From Arabidopsis thaliana (Eukaryota; Streptophyta; Magnoliopsida; Brassicales; Brassicaceae), in contig NC_003076.8 in NCBI RefSeq assembly GCF_000001735.4, forward strand, positions 25,113,835-25,177,834: a stretch of DNA of 64,000 bases, read 5' to 3'. Below the pieces are notes generated by a model. The model saw only the letters and a list, made by a program, of their open reading frames with translations. It made no database searches and was not told where the DNA came from. Of this stretch, positions 35,501-45,660 are shown piece by piece; the stretch's first letter is position 1, and every line of letters starts with the position of its first letter. The position numbers and the translations under genes were made by a program.

Positions 35501-35749
35501 ATGTTCTCCAAAATTATTGGTAAGAAATGCTATGCCATGCTATTGCATTTCTACTTTAGCTTATGGTTTCAAACAATGTATTGCTCTAAACTGCAAAATG
35601 ATCGAGTTATTTTTTTCCCTTTGAAATTGGTAATGAAAACAAAACAGTAAGCGAATTCTGTTCAAAAGAACCAATCATTACTTCTCCAATAATATCTCTG
35701 ATACAAGAACACCAAAATAAACTTTGTTTGAAGACTACAACTCTAAAGT
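32557..35749. other. 3.2-kb intergenic region HIPL2/ELF5
   Basis: Both neighbours are on the minus strand. The first few hundred bases are the HIPL2 promoter, with a CT-repeat at about 32581-32597 in the probable leader. A (GAT)n tract is at 32981-33003. The rest is A+T-rich with no domain-bearing frame; the open frame at 35220-35489 (-) has no recognisable features. The ELF5 3' UTR should lie at about 35550-35749. Confidence 0.4.
32981..33003. repeat. (GAT)n microsatellite
   Basis: Almost eight uninterrupted GAT trinucleotides in the spacer upstream of HIPL2. Confidence 0.85.
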
Positions 35750-38517
35750 TTATCCATCAAGTGCGCCAAGAGCTTTCATGTCCTCTAAGAAAGCTGTGTA
35801 CGAATCATCAATGCTCTGTGGCTTTGAAGCTGCAGATGTCTTGGCTGGCTCTACCTTCACCGTTGCAGCAGAAGCCATAGCTCTTGGTGTAAAACTCAAG
35901 CTCGAGGCTATCGAAGTCTTTGGCTTTGGTTTCGTCACAGTTGCTGATTCTCTTCTGACTCGAACCGACGCAGGGACCTGCAGATCAACAACAACGCCAT
36001 AAAAATCGGTTGATTCGATGTTTGGGATTCATATGCGATATATCAAAAAGGTGTTGCGAATTCATGTAACTCACCATGGATGTAAGCTCAGGTGTGTGTT
36101 GAGCGAGTGGTCTCCTGACAACAGTAGGAGCAGCGGATTTTACAAAAGATGGTTTGTTTGGTACATATGGTCTGATCATTGCTTGACCGTCTTGAAAACT
36201 AGACGGTGGTGGTCCTGGTGGAAGTGGCGGTCTCATCATAGGAGGCGGTCCAGGCGGTGGGCCATACGGTGGTCTTGGGATTAGATGACCAACAAACATT
36301 CCAGGATGAGGAGGATGCATATCGAGTGGAGGCGGTGGAGGTGGAAAACGCAACATTCCTGGAGGAGGATGAACATCAGGTTGAAAATTAGTCAGTGAAG
36401 CAGCAGCTCCTGCAAATGTTGATTGATGTTGCTGATGTAAAGGTGCTGGTGGTGGTGGTGCAACCATCTTTGAGAGGTTAGCGTTTTGAAAACTACTGGC
36501 GTTAGATTCTGCAGGACGACTCTCAGATTCATTGCTTGGAATGCCAGGTGGTGGGAGAAGAGGGACGGAAGTTATATTAGCATTCTGCAAAATAGATATG
36601 GAAAAATCTGTAATCAAGTTTCAATCTTTCTTCATTTGATACACGAAAACACATAAATTGCCACCATTTTAAGATAGCTATCAGTAACAGAATGAGGTTT
36701 TACCATGCGATTGTCGAAGGTAAAATCTGATGATTCCGGGAATCTACCATCGCCTTGACTTCCACTTAGACCAGGAGGAGGTGGTTGGGAAGATTGAGGA
36801 AGTTGAGGAGGTGGGGGAAGAGGAGGACGAACAAAATCCTGCTCTTTTGGTGGTGGCCCCGGAGGTGGTGGTGGAAATGGTGAATGTGGCAAAGTAAGGC
36901 CTGTAGTTGGTGGCAAAGGAGGTAGAGGTGGAAGTGGCAAAGAAGCAGATAAAGCATTATCCCCATCCGGTAGAGGAGGAAGTGGAGGAGGATTAACTAA
37001 GACGGAATCTTCTGACTCGGTAATAGAAGACAATGCAGCACTACTAGATGAAGCACCATCTGAGGAGATAGCAAGTCCTGAAAAACGTTAGAAAAAAAAA
37101 TCTTTTTACGATCAATAAAAGGAAGTAGGGAAAAGACTGTTTTGATTTGTAAGAAGCAGCATTAACAAAAGATATACCTATGGATGAATTATACATTGGT
37201 GGCTTTCCCGGGGGTGGTGCACCAGTTGGGTTCAAAGTAGGGTGATAATAAACAGAGTCCTGTCATAATATGCAGAAAAGTGAGGGAGGTTTTCGAAATC
37301 AAGCAGGGGGAATAGAAAGAAAACTAACTAAGTACCTCTGGTTTTAAGTCCTCTTCGCCAGTTAATCTTCGCTGAGGGGGTAGATGACTACATAGAAAAC
37401 AAGAACAGGTTATACTTATATCTAATAGCAAGCCGATGACATCTTAACAAACAATATATATAGCAAACGAAAAGTAACGCGATGAACGATTAATCACCTG
37501 AACATAACAGAGGTTGTTGCCTCTCCTTGCTCCTTCTTTTTCTCATCATATTCCTGTAAAAACAAAAGAGACAAAGGAATAAGAAGACAGGAGATGCCAA
37601 ATCATAAGCTGGGGGGAGTCCTGTGGGACAAAGGAATAAAACCTAACTCAACCAGAGCAATACCTTTCTCTTCTTCACCACCATTTTAAGAGTATCTTCA
37701 AGCTGTCTCTTTTTATGTTTTCTTGCTTTGTCCAAAGCACCTTCCGCCTCTACACCAAAAAAATGTCAACTCTGTATTAGTTTGCATAGGGACTGAGCAA
37801 ATCTGTATATCTGTTGGGGGTTTAGAGATATGCTTGAAACTTGAAAGCCAAAAATAACTACGAAAAGAAGAAGACATATTCGATTTGAAGGTATAAGTTG
37901 TTACTAGAAGTAGAGTAAAACTTACTTGACATATCAAGCTTCCTGATCTGATCCTTGATCTGTTCAGGATCCTTCTTCAAAATTCCAACCTCTCGTACCT
38001 TTTGCCTCTCTTTCTTGTTCTGTTAAAGAACCAAAGTTAATGTAAATGGTAAGAACATTGCCCACAAATTATATTTGCTCACAGATAATGAGACACCAAT
38101 TGAACAAGATGGTAAAAATCTCATCTTCACTTTCTTAGCTACTGCAAAGCTATTGACCTAAACGAGTCTGAACATGCAAATCAAACTCACAAATCAATTT
38201 CTCTAATGCCTAAACAACCAAAGAAAAAGTCTAATTAAGGAAAAATTAGCCTTTATATGAAGATTTGTCCACTTGAACCCTAACAAAGAGTAATATATGA
38301 ATCAAAGCTAAATCAAAACAGAGCAGTTTTAACCTGAATCTAAACTCATACAGCTACAACAACAATTAATCCCAATTCGATTTCACCAACAAAAAAGAAA
38401 GGGAAGATTGAGAATGGAGAAAACAAAAGCCCTTACACGCTTAATTTCTCTCTTGCGAATCTGCTTGCGATAAGCATCAGTAGGGTTCATCACTTTGCCT
38501 CCCTTCGTCGTCTTCAT
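35750..38517 (-). CDS. ELF5: EARLY FLOWERING 5, Pro-rich WBP11-like nuclear protein
   Basis: Nine exons in transcript order, 38517-38437, 38019-37926, 37749-37664, 37553-37498, 37387-37336, 37259-37178, 37077-36704, 36584-36075 and 35977-35750, give 520 aa. The first 90 residues are highly basic and match the WBP11/NpwBP N-terminal domain ([52 protein letters not shown]). The middle is dense polyproline ([35 protein letters not shown]), expected to bind WW domains. In animals WBP11 is a spliceosome-associated activator. In Arabidopsis ELF5 (AT5G62640) delays flowering by promoting FLC expression. Site-II TGGGCC/AGCCCA motifs lie upstream near 38745-38790. The joined length should be compared with a cDNA. 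Confidence 0.92.
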
Positions 38518-39038
38518 ATTTTCCGTTTACCGTTCTTCAATCTCCCTCCCACCGATTTAGGATTTGCTCACAGATATTTTACAAGGAATAAACAAAGATC
38601 TTGTGGAGATTTATCTTTTCTCTCGCACAATATAATTTGAATTTTGTTTCCTCAATACAAGATTGGATTTTCTCTCCTCCCTGACTCTCGCTCGATCTAT
38701 GTCTATCTACGAAGCAAATTTTTGTCCTTCATTGTCAATTGAATCTTGGGCCGTTCGTGGATTTTCTTATGTATACTGAAAAAGCCCATTAGTAATTTTA
38801 TACATATTATTTTCGTAACCAATGATAAAAATGTTATAAACAAAATTATTACTATTGAGAGCATGGGTGAAAAATTGCATTTTCACGTTCAAAAGTACGC
38901 CGATAAATAAAATGACATCGGGTAAAAATATTTTTTCAACATGACAACAAACTTAATACATGCCTAAAAGCATTACAATAAGTAACTAGGCTTGAGCAAT
39001 TCACACAAGATAGGTTATGACCCATAGGATGTGTTTCG
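38518..39038. other. ELF5 promoter and Tic22-like 3' UTR
   Basis: No gene. A site-II pair lies here: TTGGGCC at about 38746 and AGCCCA at about 38784. The C+T-rich stretch before it is the likely ELF5 leader. The right end is the 3' UTR of the Tic22-like gene. Confidence 0.45.
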
Positions 39039-42038
39039 TTACTGGTCATCACCTCTACGTGACAACCGAGCAGAACCAGCTTTAGCCAAACCCGAATAGT
39101 AGTCTCCGACGTTTGCAACAAATAGAGGATCTCTCTCTTCAATCTTTAGAGAGTCGTAACGTTTTGAACCATGATCGTTCCCTTCATCAGATTGCTCCAA
39201 GTCTTCTGTTAAATCTTCCATTGTTTTCTTGAGATTAGCCTTACTCATCTGTGCAGCTTCTCCTGTTGAAATCCCTACCATTGTTATCTTTGGTAAGAAT
39301 GGACTTCGCAGCATTTCTCTTTCTCTAGATTCCATATCCCTGAAACCGAAAATTTGTGCATTTTAAGATTTTTACACTCTTTCAACAACCTTTTGTTTTC
39401 AATTGGTACCTTTGATCTGATGAACCCTTGTGATGTGTGTGTTCTTTTCTTGATACAGAGTGACTGATCCAATCTCCAAAAGGAAACCAGAGATGTTGCT
39501 GTCTCTTTTCAGCTTCACTTGGACTATCATCTTCTACTCTAAGTAGTGATGCGGAAGTATCTGCTTCTACTGAATCACCAAGACATCTTGTTGCTGACCC
39601 TGACGCTCTTTGGATAGAAAATGCACTCCTAAGAGAAGCGAGAGAGAAAATATTAGCTATCTAATGAGGCATTTAATAAGTGCTTTAATGTTGGTCTGTG
39701 TACATCACATCAATATGATTTTGCTTGCACGGATCTGTAGCAAAATTCGAAAATCTAAATCCTCCTATATAACTCAACTAGAAGAAATTGAAACCCTTTT
39801 TAGTTTGAATATATACAGAACTGAATAAATGTCCAAACTTCAAATTCTGCTTCAGCAAACTTCCCAGTTTTTGTGTCAAAGTGACATAATAACGTTTCAC
39901 TATGTAAATAAAACTCTGTTGGAGACCAAATTACTAGCTTATTCATTAAACGAGTTGGAAAACCTAGCTTTGAAGAAATAGTTAAGAAACAAAAAGATAG
40001 ATGCACGAGCAATGCATACCTTCTTTCAAAAGAATCGACCAAATAAGGTAACTTTGGCTGGATACCCGTGGCTTTTCGAAACCATCTACTACCTAAAAGT
40101 ACTCTGTCAACGGCATATAGGAGCTGAATCTCTGCAGCCTTTGCCACAACACTCAAAGGAATTCCGGAAGTGCCAATCTCCTCCATGGCTTCTTGAACCT
40201 GCAGTTTGATTAACACAAGAAGAAAAACCGTAAAGTTTTTAGAAACTCTATAACCACCACCAATAAACAAAGCAAAAACATTATCAATATCTTTTTCTGC
40301 TACCCTGGTTAAAATTTATTATCTCTACGTGGAGGCACCCAGCAAGATGATAGGAATAGCAACTGACAAACTCTACCCCGGTAGCTCTTGTTGTTGACTA
40401 TAACAATTACATGCTCATGTTTGTTTTGTCATAACAAGAATCAATATGTGTACCTCTGGCGGCTCTAGCATGCTATCTCCCATCTCTTCCATAACCTCTG
40501 AAGCTAAACTATCGTCAACAACATCCCGTCGTCGTTGCACATGCCGGGTTTGGATTAAAGTATGGAAATGTTGATCTACAGACTCTTCCAGAATGTTATC
40601 AAGTACAGCTTTATCAAAGAAGTATGGGGTATACCTGGTAAAGGTAAATAAAATTAGGTACTAAAAAGTTATAACAATCCCAGGATTTTTCATACAAATG
40701 GTAAATGCTCGAAGAATTTTTTTGCACAACTATCAAATTAAAATACAGGCAAGTCAGCAAGAAAATTGAAAAGCCATGTGTTCTGATAGTATAACTTGGA
40801 GGGAGTTGATTACACGAAGCTAAAATATTTTCATGTCCTAACAAATTCACACTGCTTTACATCAGTTAAACTCACCACTTAATTCCATCTGCAGTTGCAA
40901 CAGCAATGTCCAGGTTTTGAGCACCGAAAACAGGGACACCCTCCACCTTTTGTGTTTTACCATTCTGTGGCATTGACTTGAGAAGTTTGTTGGCAGCCTT
41001 CACCTGCGAATCAGAAATCATTTCAGTTAGAAGTAAGTTAATCAAAGGAGCAAACAAATCCAAGTCACAGTGTCACACTGACCTGTCTCTCATTTGGAAC
41101 AAACTGAAATAAGTGAGGTTTCTCCTGAGGAAAATGAAACAATTAAAACTCAGCCTCTCGTACAATTCAAATGTAGTATATAACAAGATACTAGTTCCAA
41201 TCAAGGCATACCTTGAAATGCTCATATGCCAAATCAAGTCGACAAGCCCCAACCACTCCACTTGGAATATTTAGTTTTTTAACATATGAAACTGAGAAAA
41301 CAAACAACACGTCAGGACCCAAAAATTGGCAATCTGGTTTGCAGTTTCAGGATCTCCATTGCAATTCATTTTAGATTATTTCAGCCTTATTCAAAACCAG
41401 AAGGCTCTTATACAAGCAAGTAGTATCTAGACTAAGTTACTGGAAACTGCTAAAATAGCTTACAAAGAGAAGTGTCAATGCACCTGCATCACCAAGATCC
41501 ATGAAAAAACGGAACACAGGGCCATTCCTCTCGCTCTTAGTGATAGTCGAAAACATTTTCTTTAGCCACTCAGGTGTTCTGTATATAAACAAGGAACAAG
41601 CTAAGCTAATGGAAACTGAATCGAACATGAATATTCGAGAGTGAGAAGTAAAGGAAGAAGAGTGATAATAAACCTCTTGGAGATGAAAGGAATATCGAAG
41701 TGAGTAGAAACAGCCATTAGACCAGTCCCAGTAAGGTCACACATACTAAACACCTGACCGACGAAAGCAGGTCCACCGCGTTTCCCATCGGAGCTGAGAG
41801 ATGATATCCTAACCGTTGAATTAAGGCCGGAGGAGGACGCGGATGATGTGCTCTTGACCGTCGATTCGAAAGGGGACGAGACATCGTCTGATACCGAGAA
41901 TCTAAGTGGGAGGCATACACGAGACGGCGCCGTTTTGGGAGGGAAGAGAGGAATGATTGAGGAAGAGATTGAGGTTACCGCGCTATGGAGAAATTCGGCG
42001 GCGACGTGGCGGCGATGTTGCTTATCCGGCGAACCCAT
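39039..42038 (-). CDS. Tic22-like family protein
   Basis: Nine exons in transcript order, 42038-41674, 41578-41484, 41291-41212, 41124-41083, 41003-40876, 40634-40454, 40198-40020, 39628-39410 and 39339-39039, give 529 aa. The start MGSPDKQHRRHVAAEFLHSA is the first ATG; an upstream in-frame GTG codon is not used. The first third matches the Tic22 fold: VGQVFSMCDLTGTGLMAVST; PEWLKKMFSTITKSERNGPV; FRFFMDLGDAGAVSYVKKLN; VGACRLDLAYEHFK. True Tic22 proteins are about 270 aa and act in the chloroplast intermembrane space during import. This one is twice as long and has a Ser-rich, acidic C-terminal half without known domains. Plastid location is plausible but not proven. I recall AT5G62650. Confidence 0.88.
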
Positions 42039-42491
42039 TAAACTGACTGTTCTGTTCGGTGCGCAAAAGCCAGAAGATGACTTTGTGAATTTAGACACAA
42101 CAAAAATGAAAACATTATTCGGTAAGAAAAAAAAAAGTCAAGTTAAATAGGTTTTTTTTTTTTGGTTAATCCAATAGAAATCAAAGTTTAATCTTCTGTT
42201 ATATTAAACACTTGATGTTAATTACGTTAGATTTGACTACAATCGCTTTGTCTATAGATTTCAATTTGTGGAAACAACAAATTAGCTAAGATTATATTGT
42301 TCAATCTGGAACTTCTTTGTTGAATTACTACACTGATGATTACAGCTTTGACGGAAAAAAGATAAGTAATGGCATTCAAGTTTCCAAGTGCAATATGCTT
42401 TCACTCTTATCCATAAGCTTGAATTCAAAACGTACGTTGGTATCAAGCTTACTAAACCAGTGTTCCGGTATTCCTCTAATCCAAACCTTTT
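42039..42491. other. Tic22-like promoter and F-box gene 3' UTR
   Basis: Both neighbours are on the minus strand. A poly(T) run is at about 42152-42162. A 66-codon plus-strand frame (42317-42517) overlaps the end of the F-box gene but has no features. Nothing else is seen. Confidence 0.4.
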
Positions 42492-43631
42492 TCATATCAT
42501 TCTTTTGGAGGTCATAAAAAGAATGTAATAAGGGGAAATAATCGTTTCGGGTGCCAAGATAACCTCGCCGTTTTGAGTTGTACCTTCCACATTAAACTCA
42601 ATGTCATTATCGACTAAATGCATCTGACAAGGCTGCAAAACCAGAGATTTCCTTGACCATTTTCCAGCATCTTCCAAGACCCACAAGTCCACCAAACCCG
42701 TTTGTTTCATCATGGTATAATCAAAAACAGCTGGTTTTCCACCATACTCTATAAATCCCACAGACTCAGAAAATGCAGACACCTTAAGAGGTCCTTGGAT
42801 CATACTGAACTCTTCAGACCGAACGTCAAAACTGACAACGATATCACGACGCTTCCAAGTGGAAGCCAAATAATATATAACTCCATTGACGCACAATCCT
42901 AGTCTCGTAGGGAGATGAGGTTGATCGAATTCAATTCTTTTCCACGAACCTCCTGGTTCTAGTACGAAGACCCAATGCTCTGAGGTTATCCTCTTAAGCC
43001 TTTTTGAGAATAGTGCAACAGTGCAAACTACTTTGTATTGATCAAGAACAGGATCGTATCCGAAAAAGTAGAGGAGACTATTCCAGTGGGATTTTTGAGC
43101 AAGGATGTTGGATTTGACAGCAGGTAAGGTTACACTTTGTCTGGTGGTGGGATTATAGATAGACGCCGTTCTGCAAACAACGTATAGAATCAAGCCGCGA
43201 AGAACCACCATGTTGCGTCCTCCCATCCCTGCAATTGTCAAATTTTGTTCCAAAGACTCAGCACTGCTACTAGACGACAGCAGTACAGACTCACATGGGT
43301 AGTGGCAAACCATCAGTGAATTACACAAGAGGTGGTCTACCAAACTCATGTATAGACGAGGTGGTCGCCGTGGAGTTTTGACCGTAAGATAACAGTTGCT
43401 AAAAAATCGGGAACGGATAAGAGAAGACCATAACTTTGAGACGCACTTGAATCTCATAAGAGATTTAGCAGGCAATTTAGTCAGAATCTCGATCAGTAGA
43501 TCGAGAGGGATCTCCGGCGCGACCAAAGCGTCTTCTATTCTTCTTCTTCTTTTTCTTCCTCTTCTCAACATCACCTTTGAAGACCTCGTCTTGCATCGAA
43601 AGGATGAAAACATAGCTGCAGACATACGCAT
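42492..43631 (-). CDS. F-box and associated-domain (FBA) protein
   Basis: A single-exon gene of 379 aa. The F-box is at about residues 40-80: [20 protein letters not shown], then [21 protein letters not shown] basic stretch (RRGRKRRRR) precedes it. The rest is an FBA type 3 domain with the typical [40 protein letters not shown] and GGSWKRIEF motifs. F-box proteins of this group bind SKP1/ASK in an SCF ubiquitin ligase and choose substrates through the C-terminal domain; the substrate is unknown. There are two closely spaced in-frame ATGs (M1, M3). I recall AT5G62660. A related truncated fragment lies at 29141-29449. Confidence 0.92.
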   Translation of the reverse strand: MRMSAAMFSSFRCKTRSSKVMLRRGRKRRRRIEDALVAPEIPLDLLIEILTKLPAKSLMRFKCVSKLWSSLIRSRFFSNCYLTVKTPRRPPRLYMSLVDHLLCNSLMVCHYPCESVLLSSSSSAESLEQNLTIAGMGGRNMVVLRGLILYVVCRTASIYNPTTRQSVTLPAVKSNILAQKSHWNSLLYFFGYDPVLDQYKVVCTVALFSKRLKRITSEHWVFVLEPGGSWKRIEFDQPHLPTRLGLCVNGVIYYLASTWKRRDIVVSFDVRSEEFSMIQGPLKVSAFSESVGFIEYGGKPAVFDYTMMKQTGLVDLWVLEDAGKWSRKSLVLQPCQMHLVDNDIEFNVEGTTQNGEVILAPETIISPYYILFMTSKRMI

Positions 43632-43780
43632 AGCTACTTACTTATGTCTTAATTCGACCAAAATATTTTGTTTTCTAAAAAGGATCTGAGTAAGAGAACA
43701 GAGGAAGACGATCAAGGTAGCTCACGAGTCGCGACTATAGGGTTTGAAAATTGGCGTATTTCTTCCTTTCCAATCTAAGT

Positions 43781-43792
43781 AGCCCATGGGCT
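43781..43792. promoter_or_regulatory. Palindromic site-II pair AGCCCATGGGCT
   Basis: A 12-bp perfect palindrome made of AGCCCA and TGGGCT back to back, about 150 bp upstream of the F-box ATG. A further TTGGGCT is near 43816. Site-II elements are TCP-factor targets in many growth-related plant promoters. Confidence 0.45.
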
Positions 43793-43980
43793 GATTACTA
43801 CTTTACTAAACCTTTGGGCTAAAAATAATTGAGCCTCCATTGGGACATGGACGAATTTCTGTTTCCAATAAGTTTATCATGGGCTTTTATTTTCAATAAC
43901 AAGATGCATTTTATCAAAGTTGAATAACAAATCAATAATATGTCGGTCACTTTTCTCATCATGAAATTTTAATCCTTAGA

Positions 43981-44033
43981 ATGTCTTTTTATTTTGTTTT
44001 TCAGAAGAAGAAAAAAAAAGGATGTCTTTTTAT
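43981..44033. repeat. Poly(A) micro-insertion with 12-bp direct repeats
   Basis: ATGTCTTTTTAT occurs at 43981-43992 and 44022-44033. Between them is a 29-bp segment of mixed T, GAAGAAG and A9 followed by GG. The repeats look like a target-site duplication and the A-run like the tail of a retro-inserted sequence. Replication slippage is the alternative. Confidence 0.5.
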
Positions 44034-44828
44034 AGTTTTTTTGATTGACTATAATTAATTTTCCCAAATCGAAACTAATTGACTAATTGAGCACTAGAAG
44101 TTTAGTCAAATGTGAACCATTGGATATAGAAGGGTTGCAAAAGCTTTCCTCTTTCTCCTAGCAAGTAGAGTATTTACCGACACTTCTCGAATTTCAGCAG
44201 CGGTTTTTGATGTCACGTTGTGCAAGAGGTTGTTACATTCTTTCCAAAGCATAAAGATCATAGCCATTTGGAAGACAGTTCAGAATCTATAGATATAAGA
44301 AGGGTTTTGATCATATATATGTAAGATAAAGATTAAGTCCACTCACCATCTATTACTCCATATTCCCTAACAGGCAAGATGGGACACATTTTGACTATAA
44401 AGGATAGAACACTAAAAGCGATATATAGATGTAATGTTTAATTACTTCAAAAATCACAATGATAAACGATAAAAGCTAAAAGAAAAATATTCGTTAACGT
44501 TGCCGAGGGAAAAAGCCAAAAGAAAAATAAAAAGGAGACTTCACTTTGATATAAGATGGATCATCTCCTAGTCAAATTTCCATTATCCAAAGAAGAAGTT
44601 CAAAAAGACTGAATCAAACTAATAATACACAAAGTTGAAACGAAAAAAAGTTTATAAAGTCGAAAGAAGAAAAATGAGAGAAAAAGTTCATGAGAGTGGT
44701 GGAAGCACACTCGTTCTACTACGGACGGGTACCGTACGGAACATGGTACCTTTATTCATATTTAAAAAAAAAAACGCATAGAAAAAGAAAAAAAAGAAAT
44801 AGTACAAATAAGAACAAAAGGTCTGCGT

Positions 44829-44897
44829 CACGTGGGTTGTGTTTTGGCGTGTGTTGTAAAATGTGAACTGTTTATGTGGTTTTCATGGACACGTGTC
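44829..44897. promoter_or_regulatory. Two G-box/ABRE-like elements upstream of AHA11
   Basis: CACGTG at 44829-44834 (context GTCACGTGGG) and the 10-bp palindrome GACACGTGTC at 44888-44897. Both are good bZIP or bHLH recognition sites and are about 60 bp apart. They lie about 760-830 bp upstream of the AHA11 ATG, within the F-box/AHA11 divergent region. A functional link to either gene is inferred. Confidence 0.5.
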
Positions 44898-45527
44898 AAG
44901 TTTCCAAGGGAGCATCATCTCTTCAAGCATATGGCCACCACTTTGTGATGCACATGGCTGTTTCTTTCTTATGTTGAGAGTGTCTCTGTGACCTACTCGC
45001 TTTTATTTCCCATGTATTGTATTTAATTCCAACGGTCATTCACGCCTACAAGGCTATTACTTTAACTTACATAAGTTTATACTCTCTAATGACGACTCAC
45101 TTTCCTAACTTGGATACATTTTCATGTGTTTTGAGTTAGGAAAAGATCATTAACATCTCTAGTTTGTCTGCAATTAGATTTTTTGTCAAGTTAATTAAAT
45201 AATTAATTCCCTATTGTAGTAAAAGATATAGATGATGAGGTGTCATGAATCTTGCTTGACGCATGAAGAAAAAATGTTGAAAAAGGCAGTAAGAAAAAGA
45301 TGCCTAAACAAGACTGAGAATTTAATAGATTAAATATATAAAGGAAATTAATAAATAAATGAAGGATATAATTGTGGTGCGAGAGAGAGAGGTCGGAGTG
45401 TGTTAGCTTCCCATACTGCCACTAACCTTTAGCGGTTTTCTCATCTTCTCTACTCTTCTTTCTCTTTTCTGAGAAACCCAAAAGACAAAAACGAAGAAGA
45501 AGATTAGGAAATCATCTTGAGAAACAG

Positions 45528-45644
45528 GTTTCTACATCTCTGTGTTTCAACATTTTCTCTGTTTTTTTTAAGTTGTTGAGCTTTCTGGTGGTGTTTTAAT
45601 GGAGAATTTTTTCTGATAATTTGTATGGTTTTTAATTGTACTAG
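45528..45644 (+). other. Probable AHA11 5' UTR intron with an internal uORF
   Basis: GAGAAACAG|GTTTCT at 45527/45528 and TGTACTAG|GAGG at 45644/45645 make a good intron of 117 nt with a T-rich body. Leader introns are common in AHA genes. If retained, it would expose ATG GAG AAT TTT TTC TGA at 45599-45616, a five-codon uORF absent from the spliced leader. The splice is predicted, not shown. Confidence 0.5.
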
Positions 45645-45660
45645 GAGGTAGCAGGAGAAT

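Larger units (their letters stand above)
43632..45660. other. Divergent promoter region F-box gene/AHA11
   Basis: A 2-kb spacer with no gene. From left: a 12-bp palindrome AGCCCATGGGCT (43781-43792); a small poly(A) insertion flanked by a 12-bp direct repeat (43981-44033); two G-box elements about 800 bp before AHA11; and the AHA11 leader with a probable 5' UTR intron (45528-45644). Confidence 0.45.
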
